A DNA stretch of 31,184 nucleotides, from assembly GCA_045537235.1 (NCBI GenBank), contig JAZSPB010000010.1, positions 1 through 31,184 of the forward strand, given 5' to 3'. This document shows, in pieces, positions 1-7,702 of this stretch; position 1 is the first letter of the stretch, and each line of letters starts with the position of its first letter. Under the pieces are notes generated by a model, which had not been told where the DNA came from, made no database searches, and worked only from the letters and a program-made list of their open reading frames with translations. The position numbers were made by a program, and so were the translations under genes. This DNA is from RGIG8775 sp045537235 (GTDB lineage: Bacteria > Bacillota > Clostridia > Oscillospirales > CAG-272).

Positions 1-150
1 CCCTTATTTTAGTTTGTGCGAACATAGCGGTACCCCATGGGGTGCAGTATGTTCACTCAAATTTTACCAAGGGCGCAATAGAAAAGTTTTTTGCGGAGCT
101 TTTTTTCAAAAAAGCGACCTCCCGCGCCCGCAGGCGCCCTCCTCCGAAAA
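1..150. repeat. Dispersed palindromic repeat, copy A
   Basis: This stretch closely matches the central and right-hand parts of the large palindrome at 25567-25772, and the reverse complement of the copy at 5056-5190. Shared blocks are a GTTTGTGCGAACATA core, a GGTACCCC/GGGGTGC mini-hairpin, AAGTTTTTTGCGGAGC, CAAAAAAGCGACCTCCC and a GCCCGCAGGCGCCCT end. A left arm may lie before the window. No convincing protein is encoded here. It sits just upstream of the promoter of the AraC gene. Confidence 0.75.
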
Positions 151-164
151 AATCCCTCCACGGG

Positions 165-193
165 TTGAAATCTCTCCCCAAATGTGATAAAAT
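165..193 (+). promoter_or_regulatory. Sigma-A-type promoter for the AraC gene
   Basis: TTGAAA at 165-170 and TAAAAT at 188-193 are separated by exactly 17 bp and lie about 30 bp before the chosen start codon. The promoter follows directly after the palindromic repeat. Confidence 0.6.
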
Positions 194-222
194 AAACAGA
201 GAATTTTTTGCGAGGTGGGACG

Positions 223-1017
223 ATGGAGAATGTTTGCAAGTTGAATTTTAATCGGTCGAGTGATTTGGTTTGTTTGAATTTTATTTATGAGACGAATAAT
301 GCGCAGGCGAAGCCTTGTCTTGCAAAGTGGCATGCGGTCTGCCTTGTGGTGGAGGGGCAAGGGGTGGTTGCTTGCGGTGAGAAAGAGATTTCACTTTCGG
401 AGGGAATGCTGTTTTTTATTAGGGGTGGGGCGCGCTTTTCTGTGACGTCTACCGACGGATTGAAATACTGTTATATCAATTTCTATGGGCGCCGCGGCGA
501 TGAATATTGGGAGCGGTTGAAAATTAAGGGGGACTGCTGCGTTTTTGAGGGGCAAAATGATTTGATTCCGTTTTGGCTTGACTGTCAAGGGTTGGCGGAG
601 GAAGGCAACATTGACATTGTTTGTGAGGCGGTACTGCTGTATTCGTTGGCAAAGCTTCGCCCTGACAAAAAGCAAGAAAACGATGTGGTGACTCGGATGA
701 TCACCCTGACGCAAAATCATTTTACCAATCCCGATCTTTCTCTTTCCACCGTAGCTGAGAAGTTGGGATACGATGCGAAATACCTCTCTTCGCTTTTCAA
801 AAAGCGTCGCGGCATTTCTTATATGCAATATCTCCGCGAGCTGCGCATCAAGCACGCGATGTTCTTGATGGAGCAAGGGGTGGTAAGTGTCAAAAATGTG
901 GCTTTGCTTTCGGGCTTTCACGACGCTCTGTATTTTTCCAAAGTATTTTCTCGGTCTGAAGGAATGACACCCAAGGCTTATATCGCAAGTATTGAGCGCG
1001 GGCAGTTGAGCATTTGA
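223..1017 (+). CDS. AraC family transcriptional regulator
   Basis: A 264-residue DNA-binding regulator. The N-terminal ~150 residues (CLVVEGQGVVACGEKEISLSEGMLFFI) look like the cupin-type sensor of AraC proteins. The C-terminal ~100 residues carry two helix-turn-helix motifs: LSTVAEKLGYDAKYLSSLFKK, then VKNVALLSGFHDALYFSKVF followed by the family signature GMTPKAY. The ATG at 223 is preferred over the in-frame TTG at 208 because GAGGTGGG (212-219) is placed correctly before it. It has its own promoter and no cotranscribed neighbour. Downstream lies a transporter remnant on the other strand, so its target and ligand are unknown. The family assignment is secure. Confidence 0.93.
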   Translation: MENVCKLNFNRSSDLVCLNFIYETNNAQAKPCLAKWHAVCLVVEGQGVVACGEKEISLSEGMLFFIRGGARFSVTSTDGLKYCYINFYGRRGDEYWERLKIKGDCCVFEGQNDLIPFWLDCQGLAEEGNIDIVCEAVLLYSLAKLRPDKKQENDVVTRMITLTQNHFTNPDLSLSTVAEKLGYDAKYLSSLFKKRRGISYMQYLRELRIKHAMFLMEQGVVSVKNVALLSGFHDALYFSKVFSRSEGMTPKAYIASIERGQLSI

Positions 1018-1162
1018 ATGTCTTGTTGGGACTATCATCTCTTCATAAAACGGCATTCGTTTTTACTTTTTCAAGTGCCGCGAAGAACTTGCGGCAAAGC
1101 GTTTGTTGAGAGAACGGCAAAAGTCGGTAAAGACAGTGACAAAGATAGGTACAAATCGACGC

Positions 1163-1254
1163 AAAAAAGCTCCGTATTAACCGTTGATTTTCGCTCTTTG
1201 GGGCGTGTAACATCCCCACCTTTGGGGTAGGTCAACCGGTTTGACGGAGCTTTT
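1163..1254 (-). terminator. Long-range hairpin, probable multi-helix terminator or structured RNA
   Basis: On the minus strand AAAAGCTCCGT (1244-1254) pairs perfectly with ACGGAGCTTTT (1165-1175), and the 3' arm runs into six T residues. The ~68 nt between the arms hold a second helix, AACCGGTTGA against TCAACGGTT with a bulge, and a small CCCCA-CCTT-TGGGG hairpin. It lies just downstream of the MATE remnant and may be the old terminator of that gene. The branched shape is unusual for a simple terminator. Confidence 0.5.
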
Positions 1255-1260
1255 GCCATA

Positions 1261-1539
1261 TTATGTTTCTTGAGGATGACACCCGGGGGCTTCCCCGCTC
1301 CGTTTCCGAAGCAAGCGGAAAACCACCACAAGGAAGAACACCCCTGTGATAAACCACGAAATGGGATAGGATATGTATATCGCCTCGATTTTTTCAAAAT
1401 AGCGAAAGACAGTGTATATCCGAACAATGCGGAAAACGCAGGTGCCGAAAAAGGTGATCACGACCGCAAGGCTTGATTTTCCGAGTCCGCGGATGGTACC
1501 CGAGCAGGTATTCATGATCGCGTAGATAAAGAAAGCCGA
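1261..1539 (-). pseudogene. MATE family efflux transporter, C-terminal remnant
   Basis: The minus strand encodes about 90 residues resembling the last transmembrane segments of MATE/NorM multidrug transporters: SAFFIYAIMNTCSGTIRG, an ITFFGTCVFRIVRIYTVF helix and a YISYPISWFITGVFFLV helix ending in basic residues. A TGA at 1540-1542 closes the frame upstream, and the N-terminal ~350 residues expected of the family are absent, so this is a decayed 3' fragment. An internal ATG at 1515 gives an apparent 84-residue open frame that is unlikely to be a functional protein. Confidence 0.6.
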
Positions 1540-1611
1540 TCATTTCCAAAAGATACATTTACATAACGTATAGGCAAAGGACGGAAACAAAAAGTTGTCC
1601 CATCCTGCCGT

Positions 1612-2262
1612 TTATTTCCATTTTCCCAGCTTTGCCGTATTGGCAATAACGATCAAGGTGGTATCCTCATCAAGCACCTGCTCGGGGTTTATATCAACAT
1701 TGACCTTTTCCCCTTTCTTGACAGCGACAATATTGAAGCCGTATTTCTTACGCAAATTCAGTTCGATCAGGTTTTTGCCAAGCCACTCATCCTTCACGTC
1801 GATCTCCACCATAGATACGTCCTTCGAGAGGGAGATCATATCAATAAAACCGGAGCTGAGCAGATTTTTGGCAAGTCGGATACCCGATTCGTTTTCGGGG
1901 AAAACCACTTGATCCGCGCCTACACGAAGCAATATCCTTCGATGCATCTCATTGGCACACTTGACGATGACCTTCTTAACGCCTGCTTCCTTGCACAGTG
2001 TGGTCGTCATAACACTGGCTTCCAAATTACTCGCCATGCAGATGATCACCGTATCAATGCTTCCGACCCCAAGGCGTGTAATGACCTCCGCGTCGGTTAC
2101 ATCTGCGCACTTGCAAACGGGCAAATATACCGCCGCATCGTTGATAATCCTTTGGTCGGCATCGACTGCAATAATCTCCGCTCCGCTCTCAACAAGCTCT
2201 TTTGCCACGGAGATGCCGTATCTTCCGAGGCCAAAAACTGCGTATGTTTTCTTTGCTTTCAT
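1612..2262 (-). CDS. ktrA: Potassium uptake regulatory subunit, KtrA/TrkA type
   Basis: A 216-residue cytoplasmic gating subunit of a Ktr-type K+ channel. Residues ~6-30 form an RCK-N Rossmann fold with the nucleotide-binding GLGRYG motif and the acidic strand end AVDAD. Residues ~135-216 form an RCK-C (TrkA-C) domain, the site where ligands such as c-di-AMP bind in some family members. The length fits single-unit KtrA (~220 aa) rather than the duplicated TrkA of enterobacteria. AAGGAGA precedes the ATG. The gene starts 11 bp after ktrB ends, so the two are cotranscribed and the octameric RCK ring would sit beneath the KtrB dimer. Confidence 0.93.
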   Translation of the reverse strand: MKAKKTYAVFGLGRYGISVAKELVESGAEIIAVDADQRIINDAAVYLPVCKCADVTDAEVITRLGVGSIDTVIICMASNLEASVMTTTLCKEAGVKKVIVKCANEMHRRILLRVGADQVVFPENESGIRLAKNLLSSGFIDMISLSKDVSMVEIDVKDEWLGKNLIELNLRKKYGFNIVAVKKGEKVNVDINPEQVLDEDTTLIVIANTAKLGKWK

Positions 2263-2273
2263 ATTCTTCTCCT

Positions 2274-3635
2274 TTACCCTATACTGATTTCTTCCGTCGG
2301 CTCGGAAATTACGTTCTGACTTTCATTCTTGCTCCCAAGAGCCACCGCAAGCGATATGGGACCGACTCTGCCGAGATACATGGTCACGATCACGATTAGT
2401 TTTCCAAAGGTATTAAGCGTTGCCGTCAGATTTCTTGAAAGACCGACCGTTGCCGTTGCGCTGACGATTTCATAGACCGCATCCAAGGCGGAGGCATTAC
2501 TCGTTGCCATTAAGAGAATGGTAGATACAGTGCAGATTGCAAGAAAGGTCACAGCTACGGCAACTGCTTTTCTGATCGAATCCTCGGAAATACGACGACT
2601 GAAAAGTGTGGCACTGTTTCTGTTTCGAACGGTAGAAAATGCAACACCAAACAACACGGCAACAGTGACGGTCTTCATTCCGCCCGCCGTTCCCACGGGA
2701 GAACCGCCGATCATCATTAATATAAGGGATACTGCGGCGGAAGCATTGGTCAGATTCTCTTGCGGAACGGAGGCAAAGCCCGCCGTCCTCGTGGTGACTG
2801 ACTGAAAAATCGACACTTGGATCTTATCAAACAAGGACAGCTCTCCAATGGTTAAGGGGTTAGCATATTCAAAAATAAATATGAGAAGCGCGCCCACCAA
2901 AATAAGCCCTACCGTAACAGTTATGGCAATCTTGCTGTGCAAGGTCAAATATTTAAATATTTTTCTGTTTTGGGGCGAGCGGCTTTTGACAACCCGAAGC
3001 ACATCCCACCAAACAATGTAACCGAGTCCTCCCAAAACAATGAGCGCGGAGGTTACCGTGTTGATCAACGGATGGGTTGCATAATGGCAAAGACTGTTTT
3101 CCGCTATAATATCAATACCGGCATTGCAAAAGGCGGAAATCGAATTGAACACCGACATCCAAATCCCCCTCGCGCCGAATTCGGGGACAAATACCAGCAT
3201 ATACAAGACCGCCCCAACCCCTTCGACAACCAATGTGCCAAAAAGAACATTCTTTACAAACTTCACAAGTCCTGCCATGGTATTGAGATTGAAGGCATCC
3301 TGAATCAGTAGCCTGTCACTGATTCCCATTTTTCTTTTCAATAGGAGCATCAGCCCCGTCATGATCGTGACAATCCCGAGACCGCCGATCTGTATCAGTA
3401 ACAGGATAACGGTTTGCCCGAACACACTCCAGGTGGACACCGTGGGCAGTGTAACAAGCCCCGTTACGCAGGTCGAGGTGGCAGCCGTAAACAACGCATC
3501 AAGATACGGCACGGATTTTCCGTCGGCAGAGCTGATCGGCAATGCCAAAAGCAAGCTCCCCAACAGAATTGTCACAAGGAAGCTAAACAATATAATTTGC
3601 GTTGTGGAAAACGCAATTTTCCTTTTTCTAACCAT
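2274..3635 (-). CDS. ktrB: Potassium transporter membrane subunit, KtrB/TrkH family
   Basis: A 453-residue multi-pass membrane protein of the TrkH/KtrB/HKT superfamily, which forms a K+-selective pore from four M1-P-M2 repeats. Visible family features include the first pore loop region ATSTCVTGL, the NSISAFCNAGI loop, TTRTAGFAS, the GGSPVGTAGGMKT loop and the last repeat with SATATVGLS. The start follows AGAGGG in the leader. It is first in the ktrB-ktrA operon, with a consensus promoter at 3711-3739 and a terminator-like hairpin in its short leader, which suggests premature termination as a control step. The basic N-terminus (MVRKRKIAFS) fits a cytoplasmic start. Confidence 0.93.
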   Translation of the reverse strand: MVRKRKIAFSTTQIILFSFLVTILLGSLLLALPISSADGKSVPYLDALFTAATSTCVTGLVTLPTVSTWSVFGQTVILLLIQIGGLGIVTIMTGLMLLLKRKMGISDRLLIQDAFNLNTMAGLVKFVKNVLFGTLVVEGVGAVLYMLVFVPEFGARGIWMSVFNSISAFCNAGIDIIAENSLCHYATHPLINTVTSALIVLGGLGYIVWWDVLRVVKSRSPQNRKIFKYLTLHSKIAITVTVGLILVGALLIFIFEYANPLTIGELSLFDKIQVSIFQSVTTRTAGFASVPQENLTNASAAVSLILMMIGGSPVGTAGGMKTVTVAVLFGVAFSTVRNRNSATLFSRRISEDSIRKAVAVAVTFLAICTVSTILLMATSNASALDAVYEIVSATATVGLSRNLTATLNTFGKLIVIVTMYLGRVGPISLAVALGSKNESQNVISEPTEEISIG

Positions 3636-3655
3636 AAAGTTTCCCTCTAAAAAGC

Positions 3656-3693
3656 AAAAAGGAACCCATGTCCTCTACAGTCAGCTGGTTCCT
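3656..3693 (-). terminator. Terminator-like hairpin in the ktrB leader (possible attenuator)
   Basis: Transcribed leftward, AGGAACC (3693-3687) pairs with GGTTCCT (3666-3660) around a 20-nt loop. The last stem base and the bases after it give five U, then GC, then five more U. The hairpin lies between the ktr promoter and the ribosome binding site, about 20 bp before the ATG, so it would stop transcription unless overridden. The ~70-nt leader is too short for the known c-di-AMP (ydaO) riboswitch that controls some K+ transporters. Confidence 0.55.
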
Positions 3694-3710
3694 CAAATAT
3701 TATTGGTCTA

Positions 3711-3739
3711 ATTATAGCACATTCTTCCCTTTCTGTCAA
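3711..3739 (-). promoter_or_regulatory. Consensus sigma-A promoter of ktrBA
   Basis: On the minus strand a perfect TTGACA (3739-3734) is followed after 17 bp by a perfect TATAAT (3716-3711). Transcription would start near 3704 and give a leader of about 70 nt before ktrB. Confidence 0.85.
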
Positions 3740-3804
3740 TACCTGTTTTTTCACGCAACTCTGTCTTATGCCATAACGTTGAATACGAGCAAACGTAAAA
3801 ACGC

Positions 3805-3833
3805 TTGACTTTTACCGAAGGGCATGGTATAAT
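3805..3833 (+). promoter_or_regulatory. Sigma-A promoter upstream of the PHP gene
   Basis: TTGACT at 3805-3810 and TATAAT at 3828-3833 are spaced by 17 bp. The start codon of the PHP gene is about 200 bp downstream. The intervening leader (3840-4034) repeats the phrase GAACAAGATGGC twice (near 3926 and 3959) and has no clear riboswitch or open frame. Confidence 0.7.
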
Positions 3834-4034
3834 TTAACAACAATAAATGAAAAGGCTATGTCACATGAATGAGCTTTGGGGGATTTTCAATTTGATTTTT
3901 CATGCGATTTGATGTGCTTAAATTTGAACAAGATGGCGAGAAGACCCTCCCTCCGAGAACAAGATGGCACGGTGTAGCCATGACAGAAGGAGCCTTCGGC
4001 GCAAACGAAAAAATAAAAGAAACAGGAGCAAACT

Positions 4035-5054
4035 ATGCGCAAATATCTGATTCCCGAAAACGGAACCTTCTATAAAGCCAATCTCCACACGCATTCCACC
4101 CTGTCAAGCGGAAAATTAAGCCCCGAGGAGATCAAAGAGTATTACAAAGAGCACGGTTATTCCATCCTAGCGTATACCGATCACGATCTTTTTATTCCGC
4201 ACAATGAACTGACAGATGAAGATTTCCTTGTGCTCAACGGCTATGAGTTGGCGGTGGTTCAGGATCCCGAGGACACCTCCCCCATCACGGGCACGGGACG
4301 AAAGGCTTGCCATATGTGTTTCATTGCCACCGCCCCCGACATCGTGACTCCCGTATGCTACCACCGAGAAAAATACACGCCGAAAAAATCTCTTCCATAC
4401 AAGAGCATGGTCAAATTTGACCCTACCGTGCCCGACTACGTCCGATCTTACTCTCACGAAGGGGTTTCGGACATGATGCGTTTGGGAAGAGAGAATGGAT
4501 TTTTTGTTGTGTACAATCATCCCTCTTGGTCACTCGAGGGCGATTCGGATTATTTGGGATATGAGAATATGCACGCTATGGAGATCGTAAACTATGCCTC
4601 TCTTTGCCTCGGTTATCCCGAGCACAACGAGCGAGTATACGATGCGATGCTCCGCGCGGGAAAGCGTCTTTTCTGCGTTGCCACAGATGACGGGCACGGG
4701 AAAAACAATATGTGCCAATGCTATATAATGGTCAAAGCGGACAGGCTGGATTACCGCACGGTGACCGACGCGATCATGAGCGGTCACTTCTATTCCTCGG
4801 AGGGGCCTGAAATCAAGGCACTTTACATTGAGGACGGGCAAGTTACCGTAGAGACCTCGGAGGTCGCAGAGATCCGATTCAACACGGGTGTGCGAGCCGC
4901 CAAGCGCGTTCTCCCCGACGGTCAGACTCCGCTCACCGCGGCAACCTATGAGCTTCCCGGCGATAAAGATATTCGCTGTTTCAGAGTGACCGTGACCGAT
5001 AAAAGTGGGAAATGCGCTTACTCCAACGCGTATTTTACGGACGAGATTCTGTGA
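4035..5054 (+). CDS. PHP domain-containing phosphoesterase-like protein
   Basis: A 339-residue cytoplasmic protein. The N-terminal ~215 residues form a PHP (polymerase and histidinol phosphatase) metal-binding domain: NLHTHS at ~16-21, YTDHD at ~47-51, a later YNHPSW and CVATDDGHG supply the expected His/Asp ligands. The C-terminal ~90 residues are beta-rich (VTVETSEVAEIRFNTG) and match the accessory domain seen in stand-alone PHP proteins. The substrate is unknown; relatives hydrolyse phosphate mono- or diesters. An AGGAG about 8 bp upstream supports the ATG. It is a single-gene unit, and a palindromic repeat begins within a few bases of its stop codon. Confidence 0.88.
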   Translation: MRKYLIPENGTFYKANLHTHSTLSSGKLSPEEIKEYYKEHGYSILAYTDHDLFIPHNELTDEDFLVLNGYELAVVQDPEDTSPITGTGRKACHMCFIATAPDIVTPVCYHREKYTPKKSLPYKSMVKFDPTVPDYVRSYSHEGVSDMMRLGRENGFFVVYNHPSWSLEGDSDYLGYENMHAMEIVNYASLCLGYPEHNERVYDAMLRAGKRLFCVATDDGHGKNNMCQCYIMVKADRLDYRTVTDAIMSGHFYSSEGPEIKALYIEDGQVTVETSEVAEIRFNTGVRAAKRVLPDGQTPLTAATYELPGDKDIRCFRVTVTDKSGKCAYSNAYFTDEIL

Positions 5055-5055
5055 A

Positions 5056-5190
5056 ACGCGCCTGCGGGCGGGGGGAGGTCGCTTTTTTGAAAAAAAGCTC
5101 CGCAAAAAACTTTTGTTCTGCGCCCTTTCGAATGTTTGTGCGAACATTGCGGTTCCGCAATATGTCGGGGAACGGGGCAACGGGCGATGC
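5056..5190. repeat. Dispersed palindromic repeat, copy B
   Basis: The sequence starts with GCGCCTGCGGGCGGGGGGAG directly after the PHP stop codon and matches the left arm and centre of copy C at 25567-25772. It continues through a CTCCGCAAAAAAC block to a GTTTGTGCGAACATTGCGG core with its own short inverted repeat (ATTGCGG/CCGCAAT). The opposite arm is missing or degraded, so this is a half copy. Confidence 0.75.
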
Positions 5191-5227
5191 GGAGAGTGAA
5201 TACGCTTTCGCAATCCGTCACAAAATA

Positions 5228-5266
5228 AAAAGCAAGCGGCAGGCTTTATACCTACCGCTTTTTGTT
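5228..5266 (-). terminator. Rho-independent terminator of the surface-protein operon
   Basis: On the minus strand AGCGGTAGG (5259-5251) pairs with CCTGCCGCT (5243-5235), including one U-G wobble, around a 7-nt loop. It is followed by TGCTTTTTATTTT. It lies about 25 bp after the stop codon at 5288. In the plus direction the wobble becomes a mismatch, so the minus strand is the likely user. Confidence 0.8.
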
Positions 5267-5287
5267 TATCCTTTGGGGACTGTTTTT

Positions 5288-7693
5288 TTATTTTTTCTTT
5301 TTGAGTCCAAACCAAACCGCTGAAGATGCACCGATGCCAACAACGGCAACCGCGCCGACAACAATGCCGATGATGGTGCCGGTGGAAAGACCGTCATTTT
5401 CGTCGGGAGGCAGGGGGGGATCGACCGCCATCTGCGCTCCGCAAGCATCGCATTTTCCGTCGCCCGTTTTGTCTTGATGATCGGCAAGCTCGCCGTTCTC
5501 ATCTCCGCAAACAGAGCACTTGGCTTTGACGGTACAGGTCGCTTCACTGTACTTGTGGGCGGCAAGCTCGCCTGTCTCTTGGTTACAAGCGGAACACTTG
5601 GCTTTGGCGGTACAGGTTGCTTCGCTGTAGTTATGCTCGGCAAGCTCACCTGTCTCGTTACCGCAGGCAGAGCACTTGGCTTTGGCGGTACAGGTCGCTT
5701 CGCTGTAGTTATGCTCGGCAAGCTCGCCCGTCTCGTTGCCGCAGGCAGAGCACTTGGCTTTGGCGGTACAGGTTGCCTCGCTGTACTTGTGGGCGGCAAG
5801 CTCACCGTACTCCGCGTTACAAACCGCACATTTTGCCTTTTTATCGCAGGTTGCCGCGCCGCCGCTGTGGGCTGTGATCTCGGTTTTTTCACCGCAGACG
5901 CATTCCTTCCAGTGGTTGGTGGCATCTTGCTTCATGCTGTTATATTGGTGTGTATGTCCCAGGGCGCTTTGAAGCACATGACCGCAGGCGGTACACGTCT
6001 GATCGGTGGTTTCTGTGGCGGGCGCTCCGGGGATATGGGGCTGGGCATCGGCTTTGTCTTGGCAGACCGAGCATTCATGCCAGTGCTGCTCGCCGTTACT
6101 CGACCATTCGGTCTTATAGCTGTGTATTACCGTTCTTGTGTGTCCGCAGGTATTACAGTCTGTATCACAGGCATTGGTATAAACGTGTGCTGTCTTATCC
6201 TTCACCTCGTTACATCCCGAACAAGCATACCAGTGCGCATCGGCGTCACTTGTCCACTGCGAATCGTAGCGGTGGGTATGCTCAAGCGCGGGAGCCATCA
6301 CATAGTTGCAAACGGTACAGTTCTGGGACGACCACTCGGTCGGAGCCGCACCTGCGGTATGGGCGGTCACATCCTTTTTGTCTTGGCATTTTGAGCACGC
6401 ATGCCAATGTGCGGACGCATCGGCGCTCCAAGCGGTCTCATAGCTGTGCGTCGGAAGGGCGCTGCCTGTAAAGGTCTCGGTTCCTCGAGCGCCGCAGGTG
6501 GAACAGCTCTTATAGTATATCGCCTTTTCGGTACACGTTGCCGGAGTTTTCAGGTATACATTGGCTTCTCTCGCCGCATACACATGAGCCTTCTTTTCGC
6601 CGCTCTCAAAGGTGGCGGTGCCTGCTTTATCGCAGGTGGCACAGTTCTTGTAGTACACTGCTTTCTTGGTACAGGATGCGGGGGTCTTCAAATAGGCATC
6701 CGTCGCATCCGTATCGGTGTAGACGTGATCCAGGGTCTTACCGTAAGGCCGGTGGCAACGGTCACATTCCGCTTTCTCGGTACAGGTGGCACTTCCGCCC
6801 GTATGACCGAGAACCTCGCCGTGCTCGAAGATATCGGAGCCTACGGCATCGCAGGTCATGCATCGGTAGTGATACTGTGCCTTGCTGTCACAGTCCGCAT
6901 CGGACACCTTGGTAAGATCGGAGATATCTTTTCTGCTGAAATCATGGTCGAGCAGCGAGCCGCTTTCGTAGGCTTCGGTTCCTCTTGCGTCACACGTTTC
7001 GCAGCAGAAGTAATATTGAGCCTTCGCCACGCACGAGGCACTTGACTTTTTGTAGGTGTCGGTGGTCACCTTCTTCGTGAAGGTATGGGGGGCTGCGGTG
7101 CCGTAGGCAAAGGTCTCGGTTCCCTTTTCACCGCAGGTCACACAGCTTTTATAGTACAGTGCGGGCGAGGTGCATTGGGCTTCGCTTTTGAGATATGTCG
7201 TATCCTCTTTGGTAAAGCTATGGTTGCACTTGACGGTAACGGAGCCGTCAAGATTGGTCAACGGGACGGTCGCATTGAAGCCATCCTTCAGAGTGACGGT
7301 CAAAGAAACCGCGCTTTCACCAAAGGGAGCGTCATCTTTCACCTTAAAGGTAGCCGTGAAAAGCTTTCCGCTTATGGCTTTTGCACCGACAAAAGCAAAG
7401 GTGCTTTTTCCTTTGGCTACGTCAAAAAAGGAAATTAGGGTTTCACCGATATCACAGGAGCCGCCCGTCAGCTCCAACACATTCGGATCATAGCTCAATG
7501 CCAGCGATCCCGAGCCGACCTCTATGCTTTGGGAAAGGGTGGCATGGAAGGTAACGGTCTCTCCGCGATACGCGGTCTCTTGATTCACACTGATCTTCGC
7601 TCCCGAGGCGCTCACCGCAAACTGGATGCAGACCGTGAAAACGATCAGTGTCAATAGGACTGACAGTATTTTAAATACATTCTTTTTTCTCAT
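5288..7693 (-). CDS. Cohesin-like, cysteine-repeat, membrane-anchored surface protein
   Basis: An 801-residue exported protein. Residues 1-30 are a signal peptide (basic start, then a long hydrophobic run). Residues ~32-155 resemble a cohesin domain (KISVNQETAYRGETVTF, SGSLALSYDPNVLEL, ATFKVKDDAPFG). The rest is a chain of Cys/His-rich repeats with paired CxxC motifs (SCVTCGEKGTETF, CETCDARGTEAYE, CSACGNETGEL) that look like extracellular zinc-ribbon or disulfide modules. A linker and one transmembrane helix (GTIIGIVVGAVAVVGIG) end in four lysines, so the body faces outward. It starts 9 bp after the dockerin gene ends, which implies cotranscription and control by the same invertible promoter. 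Ligands are unknown. Confidence 0.82.
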   Translation of the reverse strand: MRKKNVFKILSVLLTLIVFTVCIQFAVSASGAKISVNQETAYRGETVTFHATLSQSIEVGSGSLALSYDPNVLELTGGSCDIGETLISFFDVAKGKSTFAFVGAKAISGKLFTATFKVKDDAPFGESAVSLTVTLKDGFNATVPLTNLDGSVTVKCNHSFTKEDTTYLKSEAQCTSPALYYKSCVTCGEKGTETFAYGTAAPHTFTKKVTTDTYKKSSASCVAKAQYYFCCETCDARGTEAYESGSLLDHDFSRKDISDLTKVSDADCDSKAQYHYRCMTCDAVGSDIFEHGEVLGHTGGSATCTEKAECDRCHRPYGKTLDHVYTDTDATDAYLKTPASCTKKAVYYKNCATCDKAGTATFESGEKKAHVYAAREANVYLKTPATCTEKAIYYKSCSTCGARGTETFTGSALPTHSYETAWSADASAHWHACSKCQDKKDVTAHTAGAAPTEWSSQNCTVCNYVMAPALEHTHRYDSQWTSDADAHWYACSGCNEVKDKTAHVYTNACDTDCNTCGHTRTVIHSYKTEWSSNGEQHWHECSVCQDKADAQPHIPGAPATETTDQTCTACGHVLQSALGHTHQYNSMKQDATNHWKECVCGEKTEITAHSGGAATCDKKAKCAVCNAEYGELAAHKYSEATCTAKAKCSACGNETGELAEHNYSEATCTAKAKCSACGNETGELAEHNYSEATCTAKAKCSACNQETGELAAHKYSEATCTVKAKCSVCGDENGELADHQDKTGDGKCDACGAQMAVDPPLPPDENDGLSTGTIIGIVVGAVAVVGIGASSAVWFGLKKKK
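5480..5860. repeat. Tandem 78-bp coding repeats
   Basis: The 3' part of the Cys-repeat gene contains about five head-to-tail copies of a 78-bp (26-residue) unit of the form HxYSEATCTAKAKCSACG plus NETGEL. Several copies are almost identical at the DNA level (the phrase TTGGCTTTGGCGGTACAGGT recurs), so copy number could change by slippage or recombination without losing frame. Confidence 0.75.
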
Positions 7694-7702
7694 TATAAAT
7701 CC

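Noticed and set aside
3840..4034. Riboswitch in the leader of the PHP gene
   Set aside because: The leader is long, but I could match no known riboswitch consensus or clear terminator.
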